A DNA stretch of 64,000 bases from Trichomonas vaginalis G3. Its lineage: Eukaryota; Parabasalia; Trichomonadida; Trichomonadidae. Shown here piece by piece: positions 9,307 to 20,000 of this stretch. The notes under the pieces are model-generated. The model was given only the letters and a program-made list of their open reading frames with translations, ran no database searches and was not told the origin of the DNA. The stretch's first letter is position 1. Each line of letters starts with the position of its first letter. The translations under genes were made by a program, and so were the position numbers. The stretch covers positions 17,186,392 to 17,250,391 of the forward strand of contig NC_067203.1 in assembly GCF_026262505.1 (NCBI RefSeq). Reading direction: 5' to 3'.

Positions 9307-9777
9307 TTAATTATATTGCAAGATCTTTATACCACCCATTTCAGCATTTCTAATGTATTCTGTAAGCCAGTCAAGATGTCTATCGAGCTCTGTGTAGATT
9401 GCGGATTGATCTTTGAATACTCTACTGTTGGAAACACGATTTGGTACAAGCTTCAAGAGACCATAAAGGAGTATTATTGGCGTATTTTGAGTTGTGTATC
9501 CCATATGTCTTTGAATAAGCTGGTACGATGGGGAGTTTTTAATTCCGTGGTTCTCGTGTTGGTTAACTAGTTCTTCAACAGCTCTTCGGTCATACTTACG
9601 TGTGTCCCTCGGTACTACTCGCTTTATGAACTTGTTGAGCTCTGTTGGTAGACGGTCGCTAACATCGTGACATGCTTTAAATGTTTTGATTGCCAACTTC
9701 TGCTTTGCCTCAAAGGATGGTGACTCATTATACTTTGCAATGAGTTGCTGGATGTTATCCTCGAATCTTTGCTGCAT
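9307..9777 (-). CDS. Uncharacterised helical protein
   Basis: The 156-residue product is charged and mostly helical, with no signal peptide, membrane segment or motif I recognise. The central part (KYDRRAVEELVNQHENHGIK, then YQLIQRHMGYTTQNTP) could suggest a helix-turn-helix-like unit, but this is weak. A TCATTTTCAA initiator directly precedes the ATG, which supports a real host gene. It faces the FHA gene tail to tail across 195 bp. Confidence 0.55.
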   Translation of the reverse strand: MQQRFEDNIQQLIAKYNESPSFEAKQKLAIKTFKACHDVSDRLPTELNKFIKRVVPRDTRKYDRRAVEELVNQHENHGIKNSPSYQLIQRHMGYTTQNTPIILLYGLLKLVPNRVSNSRVFKDQSAIYTELDRHLDWLTEYIRNAEMGGIKILQYN

Positions 9778-9867
9778 TTGAAAATGAACTGATAAAATTC
9801 AAACTATTCAAAATTCTTACTCCTAAATTTTTTTAAAATTTAAATGGGGGTAAATTTTTTTTCTGTT

Positions 9868-9927
9868 ATGCATATATATAAGAAATCATTATATGAATCA
9901 TATGCATATATATAAGAAATCATTATA
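9868..9927. repeat. Two-copy tandem repeat, 34-bp period
   Basis: ATGCATATATATAAGAAATC plus ATTATA occurs at 9868-9893 and again at 9902-9927. It lies upstream of the 156-residue gene, outside any coding frame. Confidence 0.7.
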
Positions 9928-10439
9928 AGAAATTATACGTTTTGCATTATTTTCAGAACCCAAATCAAATTTTCAAAGAATATACACCTCTTCCACAATT
10001 TTTTCAATGCACAATAACAAAACTCACTTTCAGCCGTATATTTAGAAATAAATATGCTTATTCCCCTTAAAGAGAGATTTCAAAACAATCAAACTCATTT
10101 CTAATCGAATTATATGTATTTTAAATTTAATAAAATCTTCCCTCATATCATCGACTTGATTCGATACCGAATTCGGGTTCAAGACGTCAATATAATCATT
10201 AATATCTAACCAAAATAATTTATCATTAATTTCTTAATTTCACCATTTCAACAAAAACCATCTTACAAATGAACATCATAGAGTTTGTATAGTTTTATTT
10301 CAGACACATCTCTGTCTAAAATGATTTCGTCCCATATTTTTGTCTGTCACGATATAAGGCATTGAAAGAGAGTGAGTTATGTTATCTCCTGTTGAATATA
10401 ATACTTTATAAAATTCAGATCATTTTGTGACCATTTTAA

Positions 10440-11479
10440 GGGTGCACCCGTATGTACGTTTATTTGAGAGGAGGAGGATTACCCTCTCAATTTTGAGGGA
10501 TTCGTTAGTTTATTTTCTCGATGAATATGCAATAAAATTTGATTTTTACCTTATCAATATACTTCATATAATATACACATGTTCATGTAAAAACTTTTTT
10601 CCCAAAATCCTCAGGAATTAAGGGATTTTTGAATTTTAAGAAATTTTTTTCGAATTTTTTCGAAAAAAAAATATTTTCAGAACAGCCTTAACGGCTAAGA
10701 TTTAGGAACAATGTTAAGTATCAAAAAGAAAGGAGGTCTGATATAGACAACATATATCGTTGAAGGTTGAAAAAATCTCTAATATTTGAGCCCAAAATTT
10801 CATATTTTAATTTTTTGAAAAAAGAGGCCACCCGTATGTACGTTTATTTGAGAGGAGGATTATATTTTTGAAAGGGTGAAACATTATGAATATGTTAATT
10901 ATATAATAATATGTATTATTATAAAAAAGAAAAAATAAAGCACGTTAAATTTTTTCTTTCTTGATTTTTTACAAAATCTACTTAGAATTATGCAAAATAT
11001 GACTAAATAATTATAAATTTCAAGTTAAATTTTAATTTTGATAAATAATTTAAATTTCAAAATATCAAGTTCAGTTCGACTATGTATGTAGTAATTCCTC
11101 AATAAAGTGCCAAAACCCTATTAAAATATATGAACATTTTCAACATTTTAATGTTTTTATTTAAAAATTTGTTGGAATATGAGCTTCAAACAATTATTAT
11201 GTAAATAAAAATAATTAAATATATGTATTTATTCGTATTACAACCGTAGTAAGTCGATTCTTCCTTTCTTCTACTGAGTTTTGAATTTGATTTCGAATTG
11301 TAAAGAGATTCAAAGGGAAAATACTAGCGGATAAAAACTACCTCCATGAAAGGGTCATAATGGAGTCAAGTTGTATTTTTTGATATTTTTTGCTTTTCGA
11401 GCCGAAATAGGTAGCCAAGATAATGCCTAAAAATAAGGTTCTAAATTCTGAAGTTTACATGATCCTCTCGTGTGCACCC
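10440..11479. mobile_element. Candidate non-autonomous transposon (1040 bp) bounded by TTAA
   Basis: The left end reads TTAA-GGGTGCACCCGTATG (TTAA at 10436-10439) and the right end, on the other strand, TTAA-GGGTGCACACGAGAGG (TTAA at 11480-11483). Only about nine terminal bases match exactly, but the same TTAA-GGG(T/C)GCA end recurs at a second element at 50345-50557. No transposase frame exists inside. The TTAA flanks suggest a piggyBac-type duplication, although TTA|A could also be a mariner TA site. It contains a 31-bp direct repeat (10445-10475 and 10829-10859). Confidence 0.5.
10445..10859. repeat. 31-bp direct repeat, copies at 10445 and 10829
   Basis: CACCCGTATGTACGTTTATT followed by TGAGAGGAGGA occurs identically at 10445-10475 and 10829-10859. 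The first copy abuts the TTAA-GGGTG end, so the second may be a remnant of another terminus nested inside the element. Confidence 0.75.
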
Positions 11480-11749
11480 TTAAGAATTTGAAATGAAATG
11501 AGTTCAATTTTTCATAAAACCGATAATGGTCAAAACCTTGATAAAAAAGGAGGCAGAGATTAGTCGATCTATTCGACCAATTTAATTTTAAAAAAATTAG
11601 AAGCATCCACCGATTTTTTTTAATTCTCTTCGTAAAAAATGACAGGATTTAATTATATTTTAGAAACCATATACAAGATAAATTTAATGTGAAATCAAAA
11701 TTCAACAAATTGTGTCAAATTTTGTTCACTTTTATATCTATATTTCTGA
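11480..11749. other. Upstream region of the PH-ankyrin gene
   Basis: AT-rich, with no frame. A TCACTTTTATATC initiator lies about 25 bases before the start codon. Confidence 0.4.
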
Positions 11750-14551
11750 ATGCATAAATCGTTTGAAATCAAAGCCTCATGGTGCCGTAAAGAAGGCGGT
11801 ATGATTAAAACAGTAAAGAAGCGCTGGTTTATTTTATTTGAAGACTCCCTTAAATACTTTGCCGACGAAGATCAGGAACAAGAAAAGGGACAGATTCCAT
11901 TTTCTGTAGAAAGTACCGTTGATATTGATACAACATATAAAATCCAACCATGCTTCTTCATCAACTGCCCAGAGCGTAAAAGAGTTTATCGCATTTTCCC
12001 CGAAACAGAAGTCGATAGAGACGAATGGGTAGCTATGATTAGCAATCTCATCAATCTAAAGAGGACTTCCGGAAATCCGAAATATATTACTCGTTTCCCA
12101 AGATTTTTCACTTTCTTCATTACCCCTTCAGAATTATTATGGAAGATCAGAAAGGAAGACATCCCAGAAATTTCCGTGATGCTCCAAGACATCGTAAATA
12201 AAAATGCGATGTCAATCAATCAACTTGGCCGTATGGTTGCTTACATCTGCCAGAATCGTCTTACAAAGCTCAGATTATATGCAGATTTAATGGGCGAATT
12301 CCTTTCAACACAGAAAAATGTTGATGGCGCAGCAATTCTCAAAGATTGTCCCCATCTTGTTGCCCTTCTTATCAAGAGGAGAAAGATAAGTGGCAAACAA
12401 TTAGAAGGATTCGAGAGCAAGTCCGAAGATCAGATCTGTGATATCTTTGACCAAGGTTCCTTGATGAATGCGATCTTTTATGACAATTTACAGGCCTTCC
12501 AAATCTACGCTGACAAGAAAGAATTTGATACTAACCAAGAAGTCGACGGAAAACCACTCATTAATATCGCTGCTCACTACGGTGCTTACAAAGTTTTCAG
12601 ATTTCTCTTCAAGACAGTTCGTGTTGACGAAGTTACCCTCAAAGAAGCCGCTTTTGGCGGAAACAAGGAAATCTACAAGCTCTGCAAGCAAAAAATTACA
12701 ACACCACGCGAAGTCATCGACGCAGCTATTTCAAATCACCAAACAGAAATGGTTTCTTACCTCTACAGCGAAGAAGAACTCGATTACACCTACATTTCTT
12801 GCCTCAGATCCAGTAATTTCCGAGCATTCTTCGACAGATTCTTCAAGAACGCAGATCCAAACTGGAAAGACCCAGAAGAGTGCACACCTATGATGGGCGC
12901 TGCCTCAGCTGGCTTCCAATCCTTACTTTTACTCATCAGCGAATGCGAAGGATCAATCGACTCCCAAGGCAGGGACGGCTACACACCATTATGCTTTGCA
13001 GCCCAATACGATCAGATTGACTGCGGCAACTACCTCATCAACAACCACACAAACCTCGAATCTAATACAGCAAGAGACGGAACTCCTCTTGTCATTGCAG
13101 CGAAGAACTGCGCGTGGCGATTCCTCAAACTGCTGATCGAGGGCAAGTCCAATGTCAATGCCACCGACTCACTCGGAAACAGTGCATTGATGTACGCGAT
13201 CAAAAACAACAATGAAGAGATCACACAGTTGTTACTCGAGAGCAAAGCGAATCCAAACAACTTGAACAAGAACAGAGATACACCTATCTTCTACGCAGTC
13301 GATTCTTGCAACGTAAACATCGTAAGAATGCTCCTCGAAAGAAGAGCAACAGTAGACCTCAAAAATGAAAAAGGTGACACACCCATACATCGCGCCTGTA
13401 AACGCAATAACATCATTATTGTTGATTACTTGATCAGGTGCGGCGCTAAGCTTGAAGAGCTCGACCACCACAACAACACACCTCTCATGATTGCTATGGA
13501 TAACAGCAATTTGGATGTAATGAGATTATTAATCCAAAGAGGTGCAAACGCGTCAAATTACGATAAAGACGGTTCGACACCTTTAATGTTTTGTGCGAAG
13601 AACAACAAATTGGATGCAGCCAAAGTCATCTGCGAGTGTGGTGTCAATCCAGAAGTCATGGATTACGAAGGAAAGACTGCTTTGATGTACGCATGTCTTT
13701 TCAACAACGTTGACATCATCAGATACTTGGCAAGCCGCAGATGCAACATCGAAGTTATCGACAAGTTCGGACGTACGCCTGTCATGCTTTCCCTCGCATC
13801 AAAGAACTTCGACGCAGCATACGCTCTTGCACAAGCTGGATGCAATCTCCACGCAAAGGATCTCGGTGGAGGATCAATTCTTTACTACGCCGCTTTTTAC
13901 GGTGACACGAGAATGGCTAAGTTCTGCATTGATAACCAGAAAGGAGTTGAATTGGATATCAACATCGATAACCAGACACCTTTGATTCTTGCTGCAACAC
14001 AACAGAACTCACAACTCGTTGATATATTGGTAGGAGCAGGAGCTTCCCCTGATGTTTTCAATCTCAGAGGAATAACTCCAATGTGCATCGCTGCAATTAA
14101 CAACGATTTTGAGACAATCAAGAGCTTCGTGAAGAATAAAGTTCCAATAGATGGAAGAGACGCGAAATTAAACACTCCTTTGATGCACGCGTGCGCTTGC
14201 AATTGCATCGAAATCGCTAAGTATTTAGTTGATTGCGGTGCACAGATAGAAGCAAAGAATTCAATCGGAGCAACTCCTCTTTCTTTCGCTGTTGCTTCAA
14301 ACGCAAAGGAAATTGTTTCTTTCTTGCTGTTTAAGAGAGCAAACGCTAATAACGTCGAAGGAAACGGAATTACTCCTTTGATGATCACTGTTATGAATAA
14401 TAATCCTCAAATCGCAAAGTTGCTCATCGAGTTCGGTGCGGATATTACTAAGAAGAACAACGATGGAAATACGGCTTTGGATTTGTGTTACGTTCACCAA
14501 TCTTCGGAAATTGAGAAAATGATCAAACAAAAGATGGAAAGAGGTTTCTAA
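11750..14551 (+). CDS. PH-domain and multi-ankyrin-repeat protein
   Basis: The 933-residue product starts with a pleckstrin-homology domain at about 5-103: ASWCRKEGG, then KKRWFILFEDSLKYF, closing with the invariant Trp in DRDEWVAMISNL. PH domains bind phosphoinositides or proteins at membranes. Residues about 150-260 form a helical linker, and the rest is a long solenoid of roughly twenty ankyrin repeats of the form (T/N)PLM-A-x-x-x-x-x-x-A-K-L-L. This layout is common in trichomonads and fits a membrane-tethered scaffold. The gene is intact, with no frameshift. Confidence 0.9.
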   Translation: MHKSFEIKASWCRKEGGMIKTVKKRWFILFEDSLKYFADEDQEQEKGQIPFSVESTVDIDTTYKIQPCFFINCPERKRVYRIFPETEVDRDEWVAMISNLINLKRTSGNPKYITRFPRFFTFFITPSELLWKIRKEDIPEISVMLQDIVNKNAMSINQLGRMVAYICQNRLTKLRLYADLMGEFLSTQKNVDGAAILKDCPHLVALLIKRRKISGKQLEGFESKSEDQICDIFDQGSLMNAIFYDNLQAFQIYADKKEFDTNQEVDGKPLINIAAHYGAYKVFRFLFKTVRVDEVTLKEAAFGGNKEIYKLCKQKITTPREVIDAAISNHQTEMVSYLYSEEELDYTYISCLRSSNFRAFFDRFFKNADPNWKDPEECTPMMGAASAGFQSLLLLISECEGSIDSQGRDGYTPLCFAAQYDQIDCGNYLINNHTNLESNTARDGTPLVIAAKNCAWRFLKLLIEGKSNVNATDSLGNSALMYAIKNNNEEITQLLLESKANPNNLNKNRDTPIFYAVDSCNVNIVRMLLERRATVDLKNEKGDTPIHRACKRNNIIIVDYLIRCGAKLEELDHHNNTPLMIAMDNSNLDVMRLLIQRGANASNYDKDGSTPLMFCAKNNKLDAAKVICECGVNPEVMDYEGKTALMYACLFNNVDIIRYLASRRCNIEVIDKFGRTPVMLSLASKNFDAAYALAQAGCNLHAKDLGGGSILYYAAFYGDTRMAKFCIDNQKGVELDINIDNQTPLILAATQQNSQLVDILVGAGASPDVFNLRGITPMCIAAINNDFETIKSFVKNKVPIDGRDAKLNTPLMHACACNCIEIAKYLVDCGAQIEAKNSIGATPLSFAVASNAKEIVSFLLFKRANANNVEGNGITPLMITVMNNNPQIAKLLIEFGADITKKNNDGNTALDLCYVHQSSEIEKMIKQKMERGF

Positions 14552-14954
14552 AATATTTTTTTATCATCATATTAATGACAAAATGAGTTAATTATATTTT
14601 TTCAAAAAGTTTTTATTTGAAATTTGATTTTATCTCATGGGTATTCTTGGATTAAAGTAAAAAATTTGTTTAATATGAATAAGAAATGATAGTATCATAG
14701 AGTAAATGACATTATAAAAGTATATTTTGATTGATTTTTGATATCTTTTACCATTCTTTGAAATGAATTGATATCTTTTTAAAATAATTATTTGTTGGGA
14801 AATTTTTGTTGAGTAAAGTATTATTTCCAAGATTATTTTTTCAATTTTCTTTTTTTTCCCTTTTGTAGCCTGGTTAAACCAACTTAGAATAGACTTTAGC
14901 TAGTATTACAATATTATTAAAAGAATAAAGTAAGAAACAAATGATTTTTTTATT
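14552..14954. other. Intergenic region between convergent genes
   Basis: AT-rich spacer between the 3' ends of the PH-ankyrin and Exo70 genes. I see nothing in it beyond homopolymer runs. Confidence 0.5.
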
Positions 14955-16772
14955 CTATAATTCTACGACTTTTCTCTTTTTAGGACCATAAAGTCTGTTA
15001 ATGATACCTTCAAGTGTGGATGGCTGAACACCAGTGTATTTCTCAGGATGTGATGCGAAACCTGAATCAAACCATCTTGTATAAAATGTCTCAAATTTGG
15101 TGTGAGTTTTCTGAATTGCTTCGTTCATAATCGGCTCCATTAACTTAGTATTCTTCAAACAATAGTTATTTTGCTTCATTTGAATAGTTAAAACCGCATC
15201 TTTAAATTTCTTGAATTTTTGCTTTACAAGTTTCTTCTGATTAGTATTAAGCTTGTCTCCTTTCTTTAGTCCATCGAATGCTCTGTCGTAATCTAAAATT
15301 TGGAAAGCTTTGTTCCATGTTTCGTCAACAAATACTTTTTGTGCATCTTGCATTGTTTTCTCGAGTGTTTCTTTAAATGCAAGAGGTATAGTACTTGTTA
15401 ACAAAGGACTTTGCTCAATTTGTGCCAAAATATAGTGAGAATTATTCATTAAAAATAATTGTCGTAAAACTATATCAGTATAACGCGTTGATTTCTCAAT
15501 AATATTCTTAAACAAGGCTTCCAAAACTGATGGAATGTATAGTTCAAATGAAAGACCACCAACTTGTTCAATTCCTGCTTTGTATTGTCCCAAAACATTC
15601 AAGAAGATAATAACATTAGAGACATTTGCAATAACACTTCCGTTGGCCGGAACATTGTCAGGATCGTTCATTTCTACGGCGACTCTGTAATTTGATAAAC
15701 ATCTTTCAATACCTGCATGGAACATATGAGATAATTGGGCTAACTGGACAGCATATGTTTGAAAATCTTCATCGTTAACTTGAGAATCGAGGACATCTAC
15801 AATTGTTGATACAATATCGACATCAAAAAGAACATCTACATGAGATTTGAGATCAGGATCAGAGACATTAACGCATGTTTTCTTGAAATGCTGGAAAAGT
15901 GGCTGAAAAGAGTTTTGGAAAGGACTTTTGTATTTATCGCCAAAAACTTTTTTGGCGAACTCCTTTTCTCTCTTGAAGAAAAAGGAAATAAGATATCCGA
16001 ATGTATGAATGGGATGTTCTTTCTTTTTGTAAAGTGGCAAATCTAAAACGTTAATTTCTTCTGAAGAAACAGTTCTTTTGTTGGATGCATCGATAATTGG
16101 TTCAACACTTTCATCAATTGCTCTCATTCTTGCTTCTTCATAGTCACTTATGTGATCAACACACAAAATCATTTGAAGAACCGAAGCCATTTGATTCATC
16201 ATTTGTAGAAGCTCTTCTTGTATCGGGTATATTGGATTTTCAAATCGTTTATCAGTCAAACTGAATTTGCCATCAACAAATTGAAAATTTGCCAAAGGAA
16301 TTGGAGTTGCAGTTCGATTCGCGAGGTCAAGAAAGTAATTAAGAAGCTTCTTTTCTGAAGTACCAATAAGTGTACTTAATTCTATCCTTTCGTTATTTGC
16401 ATCTTCAAAATCATAAATTTGTAGATATTGTTGAGCTTCAATCGCTTCATTAATAGCTTTCATGAACTCATCGAAATTCTTATTTACACTTAATTTCAAA
16501 ACATCTTGCAATTTTTCCGAAGTTGTTAATTTGTTTTGAATTTCCACAATATTATCTCGTACGCTTACTATTTTATCATGTATTTCCTGCTCTTTGCTTA
16601 TCTTTTTATATAATGAGGTTAAAGAATGCTCCTGTGATTTGAAATTCGAAGCAAACTTTTTAATTGTTGTATCTAAGCTAGAAAAATGAGATGATGCAGT
16701 TTCCATCGCCTTCTCCAAAGCTCGCAATTGGAATTCTGGATCTGATTTGGGCCCCTGCTCAGTTTCCAGCAT
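14955..16772 (-). CDS. Exocyst complex component Exo70
   Basis: The 605-residue product is all helical and matches Exo70, the exocyst subunit that binds phosphoinositides and small GTPases when vesicles tether to the plasma membrane. The N-terminal third is coiled coil. The C-terminal domain ends with the family hallmark KFETFYTRWFDSGFASHPEK, then YTGVQPSTLEGIINRLYG, as in yeast and animal Exo70. The length is normal. The start is 132 bp from the left Maverick junction, so the element landed in or next to its promoter, but the coding frame is intact. Confidence 0.9.
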   Translation of the reverse strand: MLETEQGPKSDPEFQLRALEKAMETASSHFSSLDTTIKKFASNFKSQEHSLTSLYKKISKEQEIHDKIVSVRDNIVEIQNKLTTSEKLQDVLKLSVNKNFDEFMKAINEAIEAQQYLQIYDFEDANNERIELSTLIGTSEKKLLNYFLDLANRTATPIPLANFQFVDGKFSLTDKRFENPIYPIQEELLQMMNQMASVLQMILCVDHISDYEEARMRAIDESVEPIIDASNKRTVSSEEINVLDLPLYKKKEHPIHTFGYLISFFFKREKEFAKKVFGDKYKSPFQNSFQPLFQHFKKTCVNVSDPDLKSHVDVLFDVDIVSTIVDVLDSQVNDEDFQTYAVQLAQLSHMFHAGIERCLSNYRVAVEMNDPDNVPANGSVIANVSNVIIFLNVLGQYKAGIEQVGGLSFELYIPSVLEALFKNIIEKSTRYTDIVLRQLFLMNNSHYILAQIEQSPLLTSTIPLAFKETLEKTMQDAQKVFVDETWNKAFQILDYDRAFDGLKKGDKLNTNQKKLVKQKFKKFKDAVLTIQMKQNNYCLKNTKLMEPIMNEAIQKTHTKFETFYTRWFDSGFASHPEKYTGVQPSTLEGIINRLYGPKKRKVVEL

Positions 16773-16903
16773 AAAATAAATTTACAAAATTGAATTCCAT
16801 CACAAAAAATTACATAAATTCAAACAATCTTTTGAATGAATAATTATTTTTGAGTCGGCACTGCATAAAATTATAAATCATTTTAAACAAACATTAGTTA
16901 CCA

Positions 16904-16909
16904 TTTATA
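16904..16909. repeat. Candidate target-site duplication TTTATA (left)
   Basis: TTTATA here matches 42931-42936 immediately beyond the right terminal T tract. A-richness next to it allows TTTATAA as an alternative. Confidence 0.6.
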
Positions 16910-16933
16910 AAAAAAAAAAAAAAAAAAAAAAAG

Positions 16934-16981
16934 GTATTGGGGCTTCCAGGCACTTCGTGCCCTCTAGCCCCGAAGATGTTT
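16934..16981. repeat. Left terminal inverted repeat (48 bp core) with nested hairpin
   Basis: It begins GTATTGGGGCTTCCAGGCAC and ends GCCCCGAAGATGTTT, identical to the reverse complement of 42871-42918. A run of 24 A lies outside it (16909-16932). Inside, GGCAC-TTC-GTGCC forms a hairpin enclosed by GGGGCT and AGCCCC, so each end can fold into a two-level stem. Confidence 0.93.
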
Positions 16982-17012
16982 AGTATAAAACCGCTTTTTA
17001 ACTTCACTTAAA

Positions 17013-20000
17013 ATGCCACGTAAGCTACGTAAGAATATACGTAAGAGGAAGAGAGCATTGAAACATCCAATAGTAAGACTGACACCACAACAACAGTTGC
17101 AACAACAAATGCTGAATGACCCCACTATGTTGCAACAAATGTCAAGCAATCCTATGCTTTTAAACCGAGTTCTTGGTGCACAGAGTGGAGGTTTAAGAGC
17201 GGCACTTTTAGCGAAAATGGCAGGCTATGGTGGAGCTGCAGACGGAACAGCCTATAACCCTCAAAGTCAAATGAATTTGAGTTCACTCAAAAATCAAATA
17301 ACAGATGTCAAAAAGTCAAACATAGACATACAGAAGCAAATAAGTGAAAACGAAAAGAAACTAGAATATGACAGACACACAAAGAAACTCAATGAGTTAA
17401 ACGTAGAGAAAAAGAAGAAAGAAGAACAACTGAAAGAACTAAGTACAGAGGAATATGCGAAAAAAGTGTCAGAAAAAGCAGCAGAAGTAGCAAAAATGGA
17501 ACAAGATGTCATAAATTTGAAAAACCATACTACTCAATATAAAATACTGAAAGATGAAGAGATAAAACAAAAAGCCCTGAAGACATATATGGATAGCGAT
17601 GAGTATAAAAAAGAAGTTGAAGCAAATGTAAAGGCAGAAAAACTTTTACAGTTGCAAAACCAAACCGTACAGTATGAAAACTTAGCACAAGAAAGTAAAA
17701 ATAACGACGCGGCTATGCAAAAGGCAATGAAAAGCGCAGAATATATAAAAGCCAACAATGACTGGTTAGATGCCCAAGCCAACGCTAAAGCAGCCCAACT
17801 CATAGGGTCAATAAGGACAAAAATACAAGCGGATGAAGACAGTTCAAATGAAGCTTTAACAAATGCTGACTTTAAGAACGCCTTCGAAGCTCTTCATAGT
17901 AAGGTGAAACAAGTGAACGACTTCTCATCTGGAAAGAAACTGAAGTCTGAAGGTTTCGACAAAGAGTTAAAAGAAGTAGCACAAAATATGACGAAAATAA
18001 CAGATGCAGCAACGAGACAGGCAGTTCAAAGTGCCTATGACGCCGTTAGAGCAACTGTTGTGAAAAGTCAAGAAAAAGAGTTACAACAGACCAAAACAGA
18101 CCTAGTAAATGCTTTCTTAAGAACGAAAAGTCAGGTAGGACATTACGCTGCAGATGGAACATATGTGCCAGCTGGTGGAACTTATATACCACCAAACCCT
18201 CCAAGAGAAGCACCTGCACCAGGACTACCTAAAACATTTACATCGTCACATGGACACAGACACAGGCATGCACCAAAACCAACAGTTCAAAATCCAGCAC
18301 AACAACCAACACAACCACCTCCACAACAACCAACACAACAACCAACACAACAACCAACAGTTCAAAACCCTGCACAGCAACAACCACAAACAGAGCAAGG
18401 ACATAAAAGAAGTAGAGAACAAGGAAACCAAGAATTCTTAAAAATGCTTAAAGAAGACTATGGTTACCCAGATACTATTGACTTTAGTGACAGATATAAA
18501 GAAGCTATTAGAAAGTTCAAGGATGGAAATACTGACCCGAACCTATTTAGCTTTATGGCTCTGCACCAAAGGGGATATAATCTCAAACCTGGAAAATACA
18601 AGCTCGCTAAGGGATATGATTTAATAGCATATCATCCAAATGACATGAACGAATTTACTCCGAGATATTTGATGTCAGAGCTAAATGACAATTTAACTCT
18701 CTTCATGAAACGCGTAAAAAATAGAGACGGAACGAAAGAAGAAAGGTTTATGAGTCCGGATGACTTAGAAAGGGAACTTTTTAAAAACGGTCTCGGAATA
18801 TATGAAATGCCAGCAGATGAGGTACAAGAAACTCCACAGGAAGAACTAGTTCAGATACAACCAGACATGGAAGAAATAGTTCAGCAACAACAGCTAGAAG
18901 AGCCTGAAGGAAACGAACAAGTCACTCCTTTGGAAATTAACTTCACAGAACTAGATGAAGATTTGGAACAGCCGAAAAATCTTGACCCTCAACAAGAGTA
19001 TGCGGAGAATATGGAATATTTCCAAGAGTCTAAGAAAAATTCGGCTGACATAGTAGAAGAATATCGAAAAATGTTCGCCGACATACAAAAGACTCCAACA
19101 TCAGATGAAAATATTCAGCATAGAATGGAAGAACTGAAAGAAAATGTACACAAATACAACAACCCTTTTTACTTACGAGCATTTAACGTTCAATCTTCGG
19201 ATGAACTCGGTGAAAATAAAAGGTTAAATTTCAAGAAAACATATAGAAATGAAACATTGTTTAAAGTTCATTCAGAACCTAACCAAGATGGAAACAAACC
19301 TACTTTTGTTTCTGCAGACGATGGAACTACAATGAGATGGGGTCATAAAGCTAATCCGGATAGGTGGTTCATAAACTTACAACCACAATTCCAAGAAGTT
19401 GTAGACGCAATGGAATTGAATGGTGAACGAGATATAGCTGGTATTTTAAGCGCGGCTTTAATGCCATTGAAAGATATGAAACATGCAGATATTTTGGACC
19501 AGTATGAAATGAACATGGCTGATGGAAATATAACACCTGACGTTCTAGAACATTTATCTCAAAGAACTACACAGAACCATAGAGATGGTATATTTGGTGA
19601 AGAGTTTAGAAAGAAAGTTAGGGAGGGAGAAGGAAGAGAACCTATTGTACATGACCTTGCAAACGAAAGTTTACAAAATGTCATAAAAACTTACTTTGCA
19701 GACAATGAACCGAGAAGGGATGAATATTTAAGAAAACTCAATTGGACAGTACCAAATGAAATGTTAGTATTGAAAAACATGTTCCTTGACAAAATAAAAC
19801 CAACTACAGAAATAAACGACGCAAGACTGAAAGATTGGGTAAAAGCTTTCCCATTCACAAAAGATATAGTTGGTAACATGGAAAGAAAACCAGAATGGCT
19901 ACAAAAACATATATTTGGAAACGAGCATATTCCATATGGACAGGCACTGTTTGAAGAGCTTGAACCGGAAACTCAGGAAAGAGTCATGCAAACAATACGC

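Noticed and set aside
16909-16932. Poly-A tract as the tail of a retroposon
   Set aside because: The same tract (as T) flanks the other end of the inverted repeats, so it belongs to the Maverick termini.
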